Shown here piece after piece: positions 50,074-59,796 of a stretch of 64,000 bases of DNA (positions are counted from its first letter, which is position 1; each line of letters begins with the position of its first letter). The translations under genes and the position numbers were made by a program. This DNA comes from an uncultured Butyrivibrio sp. GTDB taxonomy: Bacteria; Bacillota; Clostridia; Lachnospirales; Lachnospiraceae. Under the pieces are notes generated by a model. The model did not search any database and had not been told where the DNA came from. It saw only the letters and a list, made by a program, of their open reading frames with translations. Where the stretch lies: assembly GCA_946536145.1 (NCBI GenBank), contig CAMNEA010000009.1, forward strand, positions 1 to 64,000, written 5' to 3'.

Positions 50074-50451
50074 TCAGTTGCCTGGTTCTATTCCAAGATC
50101 CCTGAGCATATCATCAAAGCTGATACCATTCATCTGCTCAGACATGGTATTGAGCTGCTCCCTGGTTGCGGGATCAGTCATAACCCTGTAGATGTCATAA
50201 GCAAAGACTCCGTATCCGATAACTATACCAAAAATGCCATAAATGATGGCTTTTTTGGCCTGGGGCAACAGCCTGCCCGCAACGCCTCTGCTAAGACCGG
50301 CAAGGACTATTGCAACTCCGCCTAAAATCACCCCGATATTCATAAAAAACGCCATCGGGATGGAAGCAAGACCCAGTATCATAGACAATCCTGCCTGTGC
50401 AAGGCGCTTGTCAGGCCCACCCTCGGAACGGTAGTATTCATTCTCGCCCAT
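50074..50451 (-). CDS. small two- to three-helix membrane protein
   Basis: This 125-residue protein has hydrophobic segments at about 20-58 (LSMILGLASIPMAFFMN, IGVILGGVAIVLAGLS) and 70-88 (IIYGIFGIVIGYGVFAY), resembling DUF4190-type proteins. The C-terminal 35 residues are polar. Function is unknown. GAGGAAAAG upstream fits the ATG at 50451. It is the first gene of the row that ends with GH2. Confidence 0.7.
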   Translation of the reverse strand: MGENEYYRSEGGPDKRLAQAGLSMILGLASIPMAFFMNIGVILGGVAIVLAGLSRGVAGRLLPQAKKAIIYGIFGIVIGYGVFAYDIYRVMTDPATREQLNTMSEQMNGISFDDMLRDLGIEPGN

Positions 50452-50540
50452 CAAAACTTTTCCTCACAAATCCTCATTCTTACTATAGATTTTACTATAG
50501 AATGCGCTCATTTTCAATGTTTGAGCCTTCTTTGTAAGTC

Positions 50541-50570
50541 TTGAAAAGAATCGCAAATGCTTGTTATAAT
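50541..50570 (+). promoter_or_regulatory. promoter of tex
   Basis: TTGAAA (50541-50546) and TATAAT (50565-50570) are 18 bases apart, about 50 bases before the tex start. Confidence 0.7.
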
Positions 50571-50620
50571 AGGAACAGTGTTTTGTTTATAAAAAGTTAA
50601 TTTAAATTTGAGGTTTTTTT

Positions 50621-53362
50621 ATGGACATCATTTTAAAGATCAAAGAAGAACTAAACGTTGAAAAATGGCAGGTTGAGGCGGCGGTCAAGCTGATCGACGA
50701 GGGCAATACCATCCCCTTCATCTCCAGGTACAGGAAGGAAGTTACGGGCTCGCTCAATGATGAACAGCTCCGTGATCTTGACGAGAGACTCAAGTACTTA
50801 AGGAGCCTTGAGGAGAGAAGAGAAGCTGTCCTTTCTTCCATTGAGGAGCAGGGCAAGATGACTGACGAGCTCAGGGACAAGATCATGGCGGCAGAGACCA
50901 TGGTTGCAATTGAGGATCTCTATCTTCCGTACAGGCCAAAGAGAAAAACAAGGGCTTCAGTGGCAAGGGAGAAGGGACTTGAGCCGCTTGCACAGATCCT
51001 TCTGGCGCAGGAGACCACAAGACCTCTTCAGGATGAGGCATCTGCATTTATCGACGAGGAGAAGGGCGTAAGTGATGCTGCCGAAGCTCTCCAGGGAGCC
51101 ATGGACATCATCGCGGAGGAGGTTTCCGACAACGCCGACTTCAGGACATATATCAGAGAAGTTACCATGGAACAGGGCATTCTCACCAGCAAGGCCAAGG
51201 ATGAGAAGGCACAGTCTGTTTACGAGATGTACTACGACTACGAGGAGCCTGTCAAAAAGGTGCTCGGGCACAGGGTTCTTGCTCTCAACAGGGGAGAAGC
51301 AGAGAAATTCCTGGTGGTAAGGGTAATTGCTCCTGAGGAACAGATACTCCAGTTTCTTCGCAAGAAGATGATAAAAAATGAGAATCCTGTCACAACTCCT
51401 GTGATCGAGGAGATAAACCAGGACGCCTATGAGAGGCTCATAGCACCTGCGATTGAGAGAGATATCAGGAATGAGATGACAGAGAAGGCTGAGGACGGTG
51501 CAATTTCCGTCTTTGGTAAGAACCTGACCCAGCTCCTTATGGCTCCGCCTATTGCAGGCAAGACGGTTCTGGGATGGGATCCCGCCTTCAGGACAGGGTG
51601 TAAGCTTGCCATCGTGGATGCGACCGGCAAGGTACTTGACACCAAGGTCATTTTCCCGACTGCTCCTCAGAATAAGGTAGAGGAGTCCAAGGCTGAGCTT
51701 AAGAAGCTCATCGACAAATATGATGTTGATCTTATATCGGTTGGAAACGGAACTGCTTCGAGGGAGTCAGAGCAGGTGATCGTGGAACTGATCAAAGAAA
51801 TTGACAGACCGCTTCAGTATGTGATCGTCAACGAGGCCGGAGCTTCTGTTTATTCCGCGAGCAAGCTAGCTACAGAGGAGTTTCCGCAGTTTGACGTCGG
51901 ACAGAGGAGCGCCGCATCCATAGCAAGAAGGCTTCAGGATCCGCTTGCCGAGCTTGTCAAGATAGATCCCAAGTCGATAGGTGTCGGACAGTACCAGCAC
52001 GACATGAACCAGAAAAAGCTCGGCGAGACACTTGAGGGTGTGGTCGAGGACTGTGTGAACAAGGTCGGAGTCGACCTCAATACCGCATCAGCCCCGCTTC
52101 TTCAGTATATTTCAGGAATAAGCAAGGTAATTGCCAAGAACATTGTTGATTACAGGGAGGCCAACGGAAAGTTTAAGAGCAGGGCAGAGCTTTTGAACGT
52201 GCCAAAACTAGGACCTAAGGCCTATGAGCAGTGCGCAGGATTCCTTAGGATTGCTGATGGTGAGAATCCTCTCGATGCTACCAGCGTACACCCTGAGTCA
52301 TACGACGCAACGCTCAAACTCATGGAGAGGCTTGGCATAACCTTTGATGATGTAAGGGCTGCGCAGAAGAACGCGGCAAAGGCAGTAATGGAGAAGCCTG
52401 CTCCAAAGGCTGAGGAGAAGCCTCGCCCCAAGAAGAAACAGAAGCAGGTAGTGATAAGAAATACAGGTACCGCAATGGGGGCAGCTCTTGCAGCAGCCCT
52501 TGCAGGCAGCAGCTTTGCGGTCGTAGAAGATAAAGACACCAAAGAAAAGAGCGCTAAGAAGGCGCAGGCTCCGGAAGAAGAAAGCCGGGCAGCAGGCAGC
52601 CCTGCAACTGCGGGCAGCCTTCTGCGCAAGGTTGACGATGCAGAGAAGAAAAAACTCTCGGAGGAGCTTGGAATTGGTGAGATAACCCTTACCGACATTC
52701 TCTCAGAGCTTGAGAAGCCTTCAAGAGACCCTAGAGAAAATATGCCGGCACCAATCCTTCGAAGCGATGTTCTTGACATGAAGGACCTTAAGCCGGGAAT
52801 GATCCTCAAGGGAACTGTGAGAAATGTAATAGACTTTGGATGCTTTGTGGATATAGGTGTACACCAGGACGGTCTTGTCCACATCTCACACATCACGGAC
52901 AAGTACATCAAGCATCCGCTTGAAGCAGTGAGCGTCGGTGACATCGTCGATGTCCAGGTGCTCGATGTAGAGCTCGATAAAAAGAGGATATCCCTGACAA
53001 TGAAGCTGCAGGATCCGGCCAAGGTGGCAGCGGAGGCAGCGGCTAAGGCTGAGAAGAGACCTGCTCCAAAGGCAGCACCAGCTGCGCCTTCGGGTACAGG
53101 TAAGACAGTAAAGAAAGTCTCAGTTGTGCAGCAGGTTGCTGACGCCACCGGTGTCACCAAAAAGCCTGCACCGAGAAAGCCGGAGCCAAAGGAAGCAGCA
53201 AAGAGCGTGCACCGCGCAAAACCGGAACATGTCGTAAAGGCAGAGCCTAAGACATCACCGGCAGATCCCGCTCCAAAGGCTGACGCTGCAGGTGCTTCCG
53301 AAAAGCCCAGGACCTTCAAAAAGAAGGGGATTGTGATCTTCAGAGGCAATGCCAACGACTGA
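50621..53362 (+). CDS. tex: Tex-family RNA-binding transcription accessory protein
   Basis: This protein has 913 residues against about 720-780 in most Tex proteins. The helical N-terminal domain (VEAAVKLIDEGNTIPFISRYRKEVTG), the YqgF/RNase H-like domain (LGWDPAFRTGCKLAIVD), the helix-hairpin-helix part (YISGISKVIAKNIVDYREANGKF) and the S1 domain (about 718-790, LKPGMILKGTVRNVIDFGCFVDIG) are all present. Two Lys/Ala/Pro-rich low-complexity pieces explain the extra length: an insert at about 590-670 and a C-terminal tail from 800. Tex helps transcription and binds structured RNA. Confidence 0.93.
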   Translation: MDIILKIKEELNVEKWQVEAAVKLIDEGNTIPFISRYRKEVTGSLNDEQLRDLDERLKYLRSLEERREAVLSSIEEQGKMTDELRDKIMAAETMVAIEDLYLPYRPKRKTRASVAREKGLEPLAQILLAQETTRPLQDEASAFIDEEKGVSDAAEALQGAMDIIAEEVSDNADFRTYIREVTMEQGILTSKAKDEKAQSVYEMYYDYEEPVKKVLGHRVLALNRGEAEKFLVVRVIAPEEQILQFLRKKMIKNENPVTTPVIEEINQDAYERLIAPAIERDIRNEMTEKAEDGAISVFGKNLTQLLMAPPIAGKTVLGWDPAFRTGCKLAIVDATGKVLDTKVIFPTAPQNKVEESKAELKKLIDKYDVDLISVGNGTASRESEQVIVELIKEIDRPLQYVIVNEAGASVYSASKLATEEFPQFDVGQRSAASIARRLQDPLAELVKIDPKSIGVGQYQHDMNQKKLGETLEGVVEDCVNKVGVDLNTASAPLLQYISGISKVIAKNIVDYREANGKFKSRAELLNVPKLGPKAYEQCAGFLRIADGENPLDATSVHPESYDATLKLMERLGITFDDVRAAQKNAAKAVMEKPAPKAEEKPRPKKKQKQVVIRNTGTAMGAALAAALAGSSFAVVEDKDTKEKSAKKAQAPEEESRAAGSPATAGSLLRKVDDAEKKKLSEELGIGEITLTDILSELEKPSRDPRENMPAPILRSDVLDMKDLKPGMILKGTVRNVIDFGCFVDIGVHQDGLVHISHITDKYIKHPLEAVSVGDIVDVQVLDVELDKKRISLTMKLQDPAKVAAEAAAKAEKRPAPKAAPAAPSGTGKTVKKVSVVQQVADATGVTKKPAPRKPEPKEAAKSVHRAKPEHVVKAEPKTSPADPAPKADAAGASEKPRTFKKKGIVIFRGNAND

Positions 53363-53430
53363 CTTTAGAAACATATTAGATAAAATTTACACTTCATATA
53401 TTGATTTTTTTATTTACATACTGTATATTC

Positions 53431-53466
53431 AATGCGAGCGTAAGACAGTTATGCTCGCATTACAAT
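53431..53466 (+). terminator. hairpin after tex, probable terminator
   Basis: AATGCGAGC (53431-53439) pairs with GCTCGCATT (53453-53461); only a short broken T-run follows. It may end tex transcription or lie at the start of the metK leader. Confidence 0.6.
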
Positions 53467-53474
53467 TTTACTGT

Positions 53475-53592
53475 TCTCTTATTCAGAGTGGTGGAGGTAC
53501 ATAGGACCTGAGAAGCCACGGCAACCCCTGAATCTAAGGAAGGTGCCAACCTGAGCGTGCAAGTCCCTATTAAGGACTACGAGCAATAAGAG
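53475..53592 (+). ncRNA. SAM-I (S-box) riboswitch before metK
   Basis: The outer stem is CTCTTATT (53475-53482) with AATAAGAG (53585-53592). Inside are the conserved GTGGTGGAGGTACATAGGAC-like segment, GAAGCCACGGCAACC, AAGGAAGGTGCCAAC and GAGCGTGCAAG blocks of the S-box. Binding of S-adenosylmethionine stabilises the outer stem and favours the terminator that follows, which lowers metK expression. Confidence 0.95.
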
Positions 53593-53609
53593 GATCTGAG
53601 ACTATCAGC

Positions 53610-53645
53610 TCCGCTTGTTTGTGCACGCAGCAAGCGGATTTTTTT
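53610..53645 (+). terminator. riboswitch-controlled terminator of metK
   Basis: TCCGCTTG (53610-53617) pairs with CAAGCGGA (53631-53638), followed by seven T. It is the expression platform of the SAM riboswitch. Confidence 0.92.
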
Positions 53646-53696
53646 CGCGCTGATCCATGGCGCGATCATGGCTAGTATGCCGGAAAGGAATAAAGA

Positions 53697-54887
53697 ATGG
53701 ACAAGTTTATTTTCACATCCGAATCAGTAACTGAGGGACATCCCGACAAAATATGTGACAACATCTCAGATGCGATCCTTGATGCTCTAATGGAGCAGGA
53801 TCCCATGAGCCGTGTTGCCTGTGAGACAACAACCTGCACAGGTTTTGTTCTTATCACCGGTGAGATCACGACCAAAGCTCACGTTGACTATGCTAAAATT
53901 GCACGCGAAACAATCTGCGATATCGGCTACGACAGCTCTGAGAAGGGATTTGACGGCAACACCTGTGCCGTACTTGTTGCACTTGACCAGCAGTCAGCAG
54001 ACATTGCCATGGGTGTTGATAAGGCTCTCGAGGCAAGAGAGAACCAGATGACAGATGAGCAGCTCGAGGCGATCGGAGCCGGAGACCAGGGCATGATGTT
54101 CGGCTATGCTACCAACGAGACCGAGGAGTATATGCCATACGCCATCAGCCTTGCTCACAAGCTCTCCAAGAAGCTCACTGATGTGCGCAAGAACGGAACT
54201 CTTCCTTACCTTCGCGCAGACGGCAAGAGCCAGGTTTCTGTAGAGTATGACGAGAACGGCAAGGTAAAGAGACTTGAGGCTATCGTTATTTCCACCCAGC
54301 ATGACGAGAAGATTTCACAGGAGCAGATCCACAAGGATATCAGGGAGCATGTTATCGATGCAATCGTAGATCCTGCAATGGTTGATGATGCAACCAAGAT
54401 CTACATAAATCCCACAGGACGTTTCGTCATTGGAGGACCTCAGGGTGATGCCGGACTTACAGGACGTAAGATAATCGTTGATACCTATGGCGGAGCAGCA
54501 CGTCACGGCGGCGGAGCATTCTCAGGTAAGGACTGCACCAAGGTTGACCGCTCAGGCGCATACGCAGCAAGATATGTTGCCAAGAACATCGTGGCAGCAG
54601 GACTTGCAGACAAGGCAGAGATCCAGCTTTCATACGCTATCGGTGTTGCACAGCCTACATCTGTTCTTGTAGATACTTTCGGAACAGGCAAGGTATCCGA
54701 TGAGAAGCTCACAGAGGCTGTTCGTAAGGTATTTGACCTCCGTCCCGCAGGCATCATCAAGATGCTTGATCTTCGCCGTCCTATCTACAAGCAGACTGCA
54801 GCATACGGACACTTCGGACGCAACGATCTTAACCTTCCCTGGGAGCAGACCGACAAGGTAGAGGAGCTCAAGGCTGCTATCGGATAA
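53697..54887 (+). CDS. metK: S-adenosylmethionine synthetase
   Basis: This 396-residue enzyme makes S-adenosylmethionine from methionine and ATP. Motifs are [17 protein letters not shown] at the start, [33 protein letters not shown] and [16 protein letters not shown], the last being the phosphate-binding loop. Length is normal. Control is by the SAM-I riboswitch upstream. GGAAAGGA is the ribosome binding site. Confidence 0.97.
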   Translation: MDKFIFTSESVTEGHPDKICDNISDAILDALMEQDPMSRVACETTTCTGFVLITGEITTKAHVDYAKIARETICDIGYDSSEKGFDGNTCAVLVALDQQSADIAMGVDKALEARENQMTDEQLEAIGAGDQGMMFGYATNETEEYMPYAISLAHKLSKKLTDVRKNGTLPYLRADGKSQVSVEYDENGKVKRLEAIVISTQHDEKISQEQIHKDIREHVIDAIVDPAMVDDATKIYINPTGRFVIGGPQGDAGLTGRKIIVDTYGGAARHGGGAFSGKDCTKVDRSGAYAARYVAKNIVAAGLADKAEIQLSYAIGVAQPTSVLVDTFGTGKVSDEKLTEAVRKVFDLRPAGIIKMLDLRRPIYKQTAAYGHFGRNDLNLPWEQTDKVEELKAAIG

Positions 54888-54901
54888 TTGATCTAATAAA
54901 A

Positions 54902-54950
54902 GAGCTGATGACATTGCTTTAAAAGCATGGTCATCAGTTCTTTTTCTTTT
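54902..54950. terminator. terminator between convergent metK and dnaE
   Basis: GAGCTGATGAC pairs with GTCATCAGTTC, with inner TGCTTT/AAAGCA, followed by a T-rich run on the forward strand and an A-rich run before it, so it may serve both genes. Confidence 0.85.
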
Positions 54951-57900
54951 ACTGTAGCTGCAGGTTGTCTGCTCCGAACTTCTCTTTCAGTTTATCAAGT
55001 ATGTCGGCGCCCTTTACAGTCATTGAGGGACCGAGCTTCTTGATCTGTTTGGTCTCTTTTAGGTAGATAGCCACTTCATCCCGACCGTCACTCTGCTTAA
55101 GGAGACTGTCAAGCTCAGCCATTGAAGCTTCATAGGCCTGCCTGTTGTCAAATCTTATCCACAATGTTCTGGGAACATCGTCAAAGGAGGTGACTTTGCC
55201 TGCGATGAGCTTGGCATCGCGGTCCTCCTCGACAGATATGCGTCCCTGGATAAAGACCTTGGAATCCTCACCAAGAAGTGAAGAACTCTGCTCATAGGCC
55301 TTGGGAAAGACTATGACTTCGACGCTTCCGACCAGATCCTCAAGCGTCACAAACGCCATGACCTGGTCTTTTCTTGTATACTTTGTCTTTTTCTCGGATA
55401 TGATTCCGCCGATAACCGCATTGTTTCCGTCCTTTACCGCAGGTACGCCCGTATCTTCGTCAAGGTAGAAATCGGTAGATACATTAGTTATCTTCTTTTT
55501 CCACATGGCTACATAGTCCTCGAGTGGATGCCCTGAGATATAGAATCCAAGGACTTCCTTCTCAAATTCCAGAAGGAGCTGCCTGTCGAACTCACCAACA
55601 TCAGGAAGCGGGATCTCATACTGTGACTTGTTTTCTTCACTCACGATGTCGAAAAGTGACATCTGGCCGGCAATACTGTTCTTGCTGCCGCTGCTGAGTT
55701 TGTCCATTATCTGGCTGTAGATGGTCATCTTCTGCTTGCGGCTGCCGGCAAAACAGTCAAAGGCTCCGGCTTTTATGAAGTTCTCGACAGCTCTTTTGTT
55801 GACATCGCCGCTCTCCTTCATGCGGGAGAGGAAGTCGCTCAGATCCTTGAACTTACCTCCTCTTGTTCTCTCTTTTACTATAGAAGAAATGACAGGGCGG
55901 CCGACGCCTTTTATGGCTGTAAGGGCATAGCGTATAGCCTTCTTTTTGCCGGGGGCGCAGGTGTTTACGCTGCCGGGGATGGGTCTGTCGCCTTCTCCGG
56001 CATCGATCTCTGCCACGGAGAATCCGTCAAAGCCCTCATTTATGTCAGGTGGCAAAAGAGTTATGTTCATATTGCGGCAGCTCAGGATGTAGCCCGACAC
56101 CTTGCCCGAGTTGTCGATAACAGAGGTCATAAGGGCAGCCATGAACTCCACAGGGAAGTAGTACTTAAGATATGCCGTCTGGATTGCCACGACTGCATAG
56201 CAGGCTGCGTGGGATTTGTTGAAGGCGTACTTGGCAAAGTCCATCATGGAGTCGTAGATCGCGTTGGCAACATCGGCGCTTATGCCCTTCGAGGCACAGC
56301 CAGGAACATTTTCAGCACTGTTTCCGTTTACAAAGTTCTCGCGCTCTACCTCCATTACATGCTGCTTCTTTTTACTCATGGCACGCCTTACAAGATCGGC
56401 ACGTCCGAGGGTGTAGCCGCCGAGCTGCTGTACTATCTGCATAACCTGCTCCTGGTAGACGATACAGCCGTAGGTGGGTTTCAGGATAGGCTCAAGCTCC
56501 GGAGTCTGATAGGTGATCGAGGCCGAGTCGTTCTTGCCCGCTATGTATTTGGGTATGAAGTCCATAGGACCCGGACGGTAGAGCGATATGCCTGCGATTA
56601 TGTCTTCAAGGGACTGGGGCTTTAACTCCTTCATGAAGGACTGCATGCCGGCTGATTCGAGTTGGAATATGCCGCTGCAGCGCCCGCTGCCGATGGAAGC
56701 GAGCACGGCCGGGTCGTTGTAGTCAATATTGTCGATATCTATGAAGCCTGGATCGCCTTTCTTAAGCCCGAGCGATCTGTTGGCAAAGTTTGTTGCATCC
56801 TTGATAACTGTGAGGGTGCGAAGACCAAGGAAATCCATCTTGAGAAGGCCGAGCTCCTCGATGGTGGTCATGGTGAACTGGGTCGTTATGTTGCCCTCTG
56901 CCGAGCGGGAGAGGGGTACAAGATCCTCGGCCGGTGACTGACAGATCACAACGCCCGCTGCGTGGATAGAGGTGTGACGCGGCAGTCCCTCAAGCTTTTT
57001 GCACATGTCAATGAGCTTGTGGACGGTGGCATCACTCTCGTACTGCCCGCGAAGCTCCGGATTCATCTCGAGAGCCTTGTCGAGCGTTATGCCCAGCTCT
57101 GTCGGTATCATCTTGGAGATCTGGTCGCCAAAGCTGTACGGAAGATCCATGACTCTTGCGACATCCCTTATGACGCCCTTCGCTGCGAGGGTTCCGAAGG
57201 TTATGATCTGAACAACCTTGTCAGAGCCGTACTTTTCCGTTACATAATCTATGACATCCTGTCTGTGTTCATACTCGAAATCGACATCTATATCGGGCAT
57301 GGATACTCTCTCCGGATTGAGGAATCTCTCAAAGAGAAGATCGTATTTGATCGGGTCGATGTTGGTTATGTACATGCAGTAGGAAACAAGACTTCCCGCT
57401 GCAGAGCCACGCCCGGGACCTACTGCGATATTATTCTGTCTGCAGTAGTTTATGTAGTCCCATACAATAAGGAAGTAATCCACGTAACCCATGCGCTTGA
57501 TGACGGAGAGCTCATAGTCGAGCTTTTCCTTAAGACGCCCGTCATCGTCGGGATACCTCTCATGAAGACCGTCAAGACAGAGCTTGTTGAGGTAGGTCCA
57601 GGAGTCATATCCGGAAGGAACCTCGAAGTGCGGCAGCTTTGTTACGCCGAACTCGATCTCAACATGGCATCTGTCAGCTATCTTCTGGGTGTTGTCAATG
57701 GCCTGAAGGGCATATGGGAAAAGAGCTCTCATCTCGTCCTCGGACTTGACGTAGTACTGCCCGCCCTCGTAGCGCATCCTGTCTTCATCAGAAACTTTCT
57801 TGCCTGTCTGTATGCACAGGAGAAGGTCGTGGGCTTCCGCATCATCTGCGTAGGTATAGTGGCAGTCATTGGTCGCAACAAGCGGGATGCCGAGCTGGTC

Positions 57901-58482
57901 AGACATGGCAAGGAGCGCGGAATTGACCTGCCTCTGGGCAGGTATGCCGTGGTCCTGAAGCTCGAGAAAGAAATTGCCGTGCCCAAAGATACCATCGAGC
58001 CTTAGGGCTGCCTCTTTGGCTTTCTCGGGGCTTCCCTTTATGATGTTGCGCGGTATCTCTCCTGCAAGGCAGGCGCTAAGGGCGATCAGTCCCTCGTGGT
58101 ACTGCTCAAGGAGCTCATAGTCAACCCTTGGCTTGTAGTAGTACCCTTCGGTAAAACCGCGGCTTACAATGTGCGACAGATTCGAGTATCCCGTGTTGTT
58201 CTCTGCAAGAAGAACGAGGTGATAGTAGCGGTCTTCAAAATCAGAGTTTTCCTTGTCAAAGCGTGAACCCGGAGAGACATAGACCTCGCACCCTATAACA
58301 GGGTTGATCCCTTCGGCGCGGCAGGCTTTGTAAAAGTCGATAACTCCGTACATAACGCCGTGATCTGTGATGGCACCTGCGCTCATCCCAAGATCCTTAA
58401 GGCGCTTTACATATTCTTTTATCTTATTGGAACCGTCCAGCAGACTGTACTCGGTGTGGACGTGTAAGTGTGTAAATGCCAT
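54949..58482 (-). CDS. dnaE: DNA polymerase III alpha subunit, DnaE type
   Basis: This 1177-residue replicative or lagging-strand polymerase has the PHP domain at the start (FTHLHVHTEYSLLDG), the palm with PDIDVDFEYEHRQDVIDYV carrying the catalytic Asp residues (about 400-420), the fingers with KYAFNKSHAACYA, the helix-hairpin-helix region, and an OB domain (VMAFVTLEDLVGSVEVIVFP) near residue 1030. There is no proofreading exonuclease domain, as in DnaE1/DnaE3 groups. It is a single gene, transcribed opposite to metK and pfkA. Confidence 0.96.
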   Translation of the reverse strand: MAFTHLHVHTEYSLLDGSNKIKEYVKRLKDLGMSAGAITDHGVMYGVIDFYKACRAEGINPVIGCEVYVSPGSRFDKENSDFEDRYYHLVLLAENNTGYSNLSHIVSRGFTEGYYYKPRVDYELLEQYHEGLIALSACLAGEIPRNIIKGSPEKAKEAALRLDGIFGHGNFFLELQDHGIPAQRQVNSALLAMSDQLGIPLVATNDCHYTYADDAEAHDLLLCIQTGKKVSDEDRMRYEGGQYYVKSEDEMRALFPYALQAIDNTQKIADRCHVEIEFGVTKLPHFEVPSGYDSWTYLNKLCLDGLHERYPDDDGRLKEKLDYELSVIKRMGYVDYFLIVWDYINYCRQNNIAVGPGRGSAAGSLVSYCMYITNIDPIKYDLLFERFLNPERVSMPDIDVDFEYEHRQDVIDYVTEKYGSDKVVQIITFGTLAAKGVIRDVARVMDLPYSFGDQISKMIPTELGITLDKALEMNPELRGQYESDATVHKLIDMCKKLEGLPRHTSIHAAGVVICQSPAEDLVPLSRSAEGNITTQFTMTTIEELGLLKMDFLGLRTLTVIKDATNFANRSLGLKKGDPGFIDIDNIDYNDPAVLASIGSGRCSGIFQLESAGMQSFMKELKPQSLEDIIAGISLYRPGPMDFIPKYIAGKNDSASITYQTPELEPILKPTYGCIVYQEQVMQIVQQLGGYTLGRADLVRRAMSKKKQHVMEVERENFVNGNSAENVPGCASKGISADVANAIYDSMMDFAKYAFNKSHAACYAVVAIQTAYLKYYFPVEFMAALMTSVIDNSGKVSGYILSCRNMNITLLPPDINEGFDGFSVAEIDAGEGDRPIPGSVNTCAPGKKKAIRYALTAIKGVGRPVISSIVKERTRGGKFKDLSDFLSRMKESGDVNKRAVENFIKAGAFDCFAGSRKQKMTIYSQIMDKLSSGSKNSIAGQMSLFDIVSEENKSQYEIPLPDVGEFDRQLLLEFEKEVLGFYISGHPLEDYVAMWKKKITNVSTDFYLDEDTGVPAVKDGNNAVIGGIISEKKTKYTRKDQVMAFVTLEDLVGSVEVIVFPKAYEQSSSLLGEDSKVFIQGRISVEEDRDAKLIAGKVTSFDDVPRTLWIRFDNRQAYEASMAELDSLLKQSDGRDEVAIYLKETKQIKKLGPSMTVKGADILDKLKEKFGADNLQLQ

Positions 58483-58724
58483 ATTTTTATCCCCAACATA
58501 TTATGGGCTTTTGACCCTGTCATATTATTTAAGAAGACCGCCCGACTGAGCGGCTTACTAACCATTTTAATTTATTCGGAGGGCTTTTTCCATACTAAAT
58601 ATCCTGCATAATAAGCACGGGGATAAGTGTCAGTAAATACTTGAAGTTTGGAATGACATACGATATTATTATAGATTAGAAAAGATTAAGATTTGAGGAA
58701 ATGAAAGAATCGAGGATACAGTTT

Positions 58725-59693
58725 ATGGCGAAACAGATAAAGACAATCGGTGTACTTACTAGTGGTGGCGATGCTCCCGGGATGAATGCCGCAATCCGCG
58801 CGGTTGTTCGTAAGTCTCTTGCTAACGGACTCAAGGTTAAGGGCATCAAAAAGGGATATCAGGGACTCCTCAATGAGGAGATCATTGACATGGATAGGCG
58901 CTCTGTTGCAGATATTATCCAGAGAGGCGGTACTATTCTCGGAACTGCCCGCTGCATGGAGTTCACAACACCTGAGGGACAGGCCAAGGGCGCTGAGATC
59001 TGCCGCAAGCACGGCATAGACGGAATGGTGGTCATCGGTGGAGACGGATCATACCGCGGAGCACAGAAGCTGTCAATGCAGGGCATCAATACTGTAGGTA
59101 TTCCCGGCACTATCGATCTGGATATCGCATGCACAGACTATACAATAGGATTTGACACTGCCATCAATACTGCGATGGATGCTATCGACAAGATCCGCGA
59201 TACATCATCATCCCATGAGAGAGTCAGCATTGTTGAGGTTATGGGACGTCACGCCGGATATATTGCACTGTGGTGCTCTATTGCCAACGGTGCGGATGAC
59301 ATTCTTTTGCCTGAAAAATATGATTACAATGAGCAGCGCGTAATCGATAACATCATCGACAACCGCAAGAAGGGCAAGACTCATCACATCATCATCAATG
59401 CAGAGGGTATCGGACATTCAACATCCATGGCCCGCCGTATAGAGGCTGCAACAGGTCTTGAGACAAGAGCATCTATCCTTGGATACATGCAAAGAGGTGG
59501 AAGTCCGACATGTAAGGACCGTGTTTATGCTTCCATGATGGGATGCTATGCGGCTGATATTCTGGCAGCAGGCAAGACCAACAGGGTTGTGGGATACAGG
59601 AACGGACAGTTTGTAGACTACGACATCGATGAAGCACTTGCAATGAAGAAGAATATTAATGAGTATATGTACGAGATCTCACGAACTATCTGA
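58725..59693 (+). CDS. pfkA: ATP-dependent 6-phosphofructokinase
   Basis: This 322-residue glycolytic enzyme has TSGGDAPGMNAAIRAVV, the ATP loop, GGDGSYRGAQ, the catalytic PGTIDLDIACTDYTIGFDTA and ILGYMQRGGSPTCKDR. The Gly at the position after the GGDGS motif and normal bacterial length point to the ATP-type enzyme. GAGGA at 58713-58717 supports the ATG at 58725; an ATG at 58701 would add eight residues. Confidence 0.95.
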   Translation: MAKQIKTIGVLTSGGDAPGMNAAIRAVVRKSLANGLKVKGIKKGYQGLLNEEIIDMDRRSVADIIQRGGTILGTARCMEFTTPEGQAKGAEICRKHGIDGMVVIGGDGSYRGAQKLSMQGINTVGIPGTIDLDIACTDYTIGFDTAINTAMDAIDKIRDTSSSHERVSIVEVMGRHAGYIALWCSIANGADDILLPEKYDYNEQRVIDNIIDNRKKGKTHHIIINAEGIGHSTSMARRIEAATGLETRASILGYMQRGGSPTCKDRVYASMMGCYAADILAAGKTNRVVGYRNGQFVDYDIDEALAMKKNINEYMYEISRTI

Positions 59694-59706
59694 CCGGTGA
59701 CAGCTT

Positions 59707-59744
59707 GGCCGTCGATGCCTGAATGGGTGTTGACGGCCTTTTTT
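59707..59744 (+). terminator. terminator of pfkA
   Basis: GGCCGTC (59707-59713) pairs with GACGGCC (59732-59738), followed by six T. Confidence 0.9.
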
Positions 59745-59796
59745 CATCTTTTGTGATATACTATAAATACGCTTATTTGGGAAGAGAGGTGGATAT

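Noticed and set aside
52222-53355. 377-codon reverse frame opposite the 3' end of tex
   Set aside because: It is a Ser/Ala/Phe-rich mirror of the Lys/Ala/Pro repeats and S1 domain of tex; no independent support.
56962-58005. 347-codon open frame on the forward strand inside dnaE
   Set aside because: It lies wholly opposite the well-supported dnaE gene and has no family motif or ribosome binding site; open antisense frames are common in GC-biased codons.
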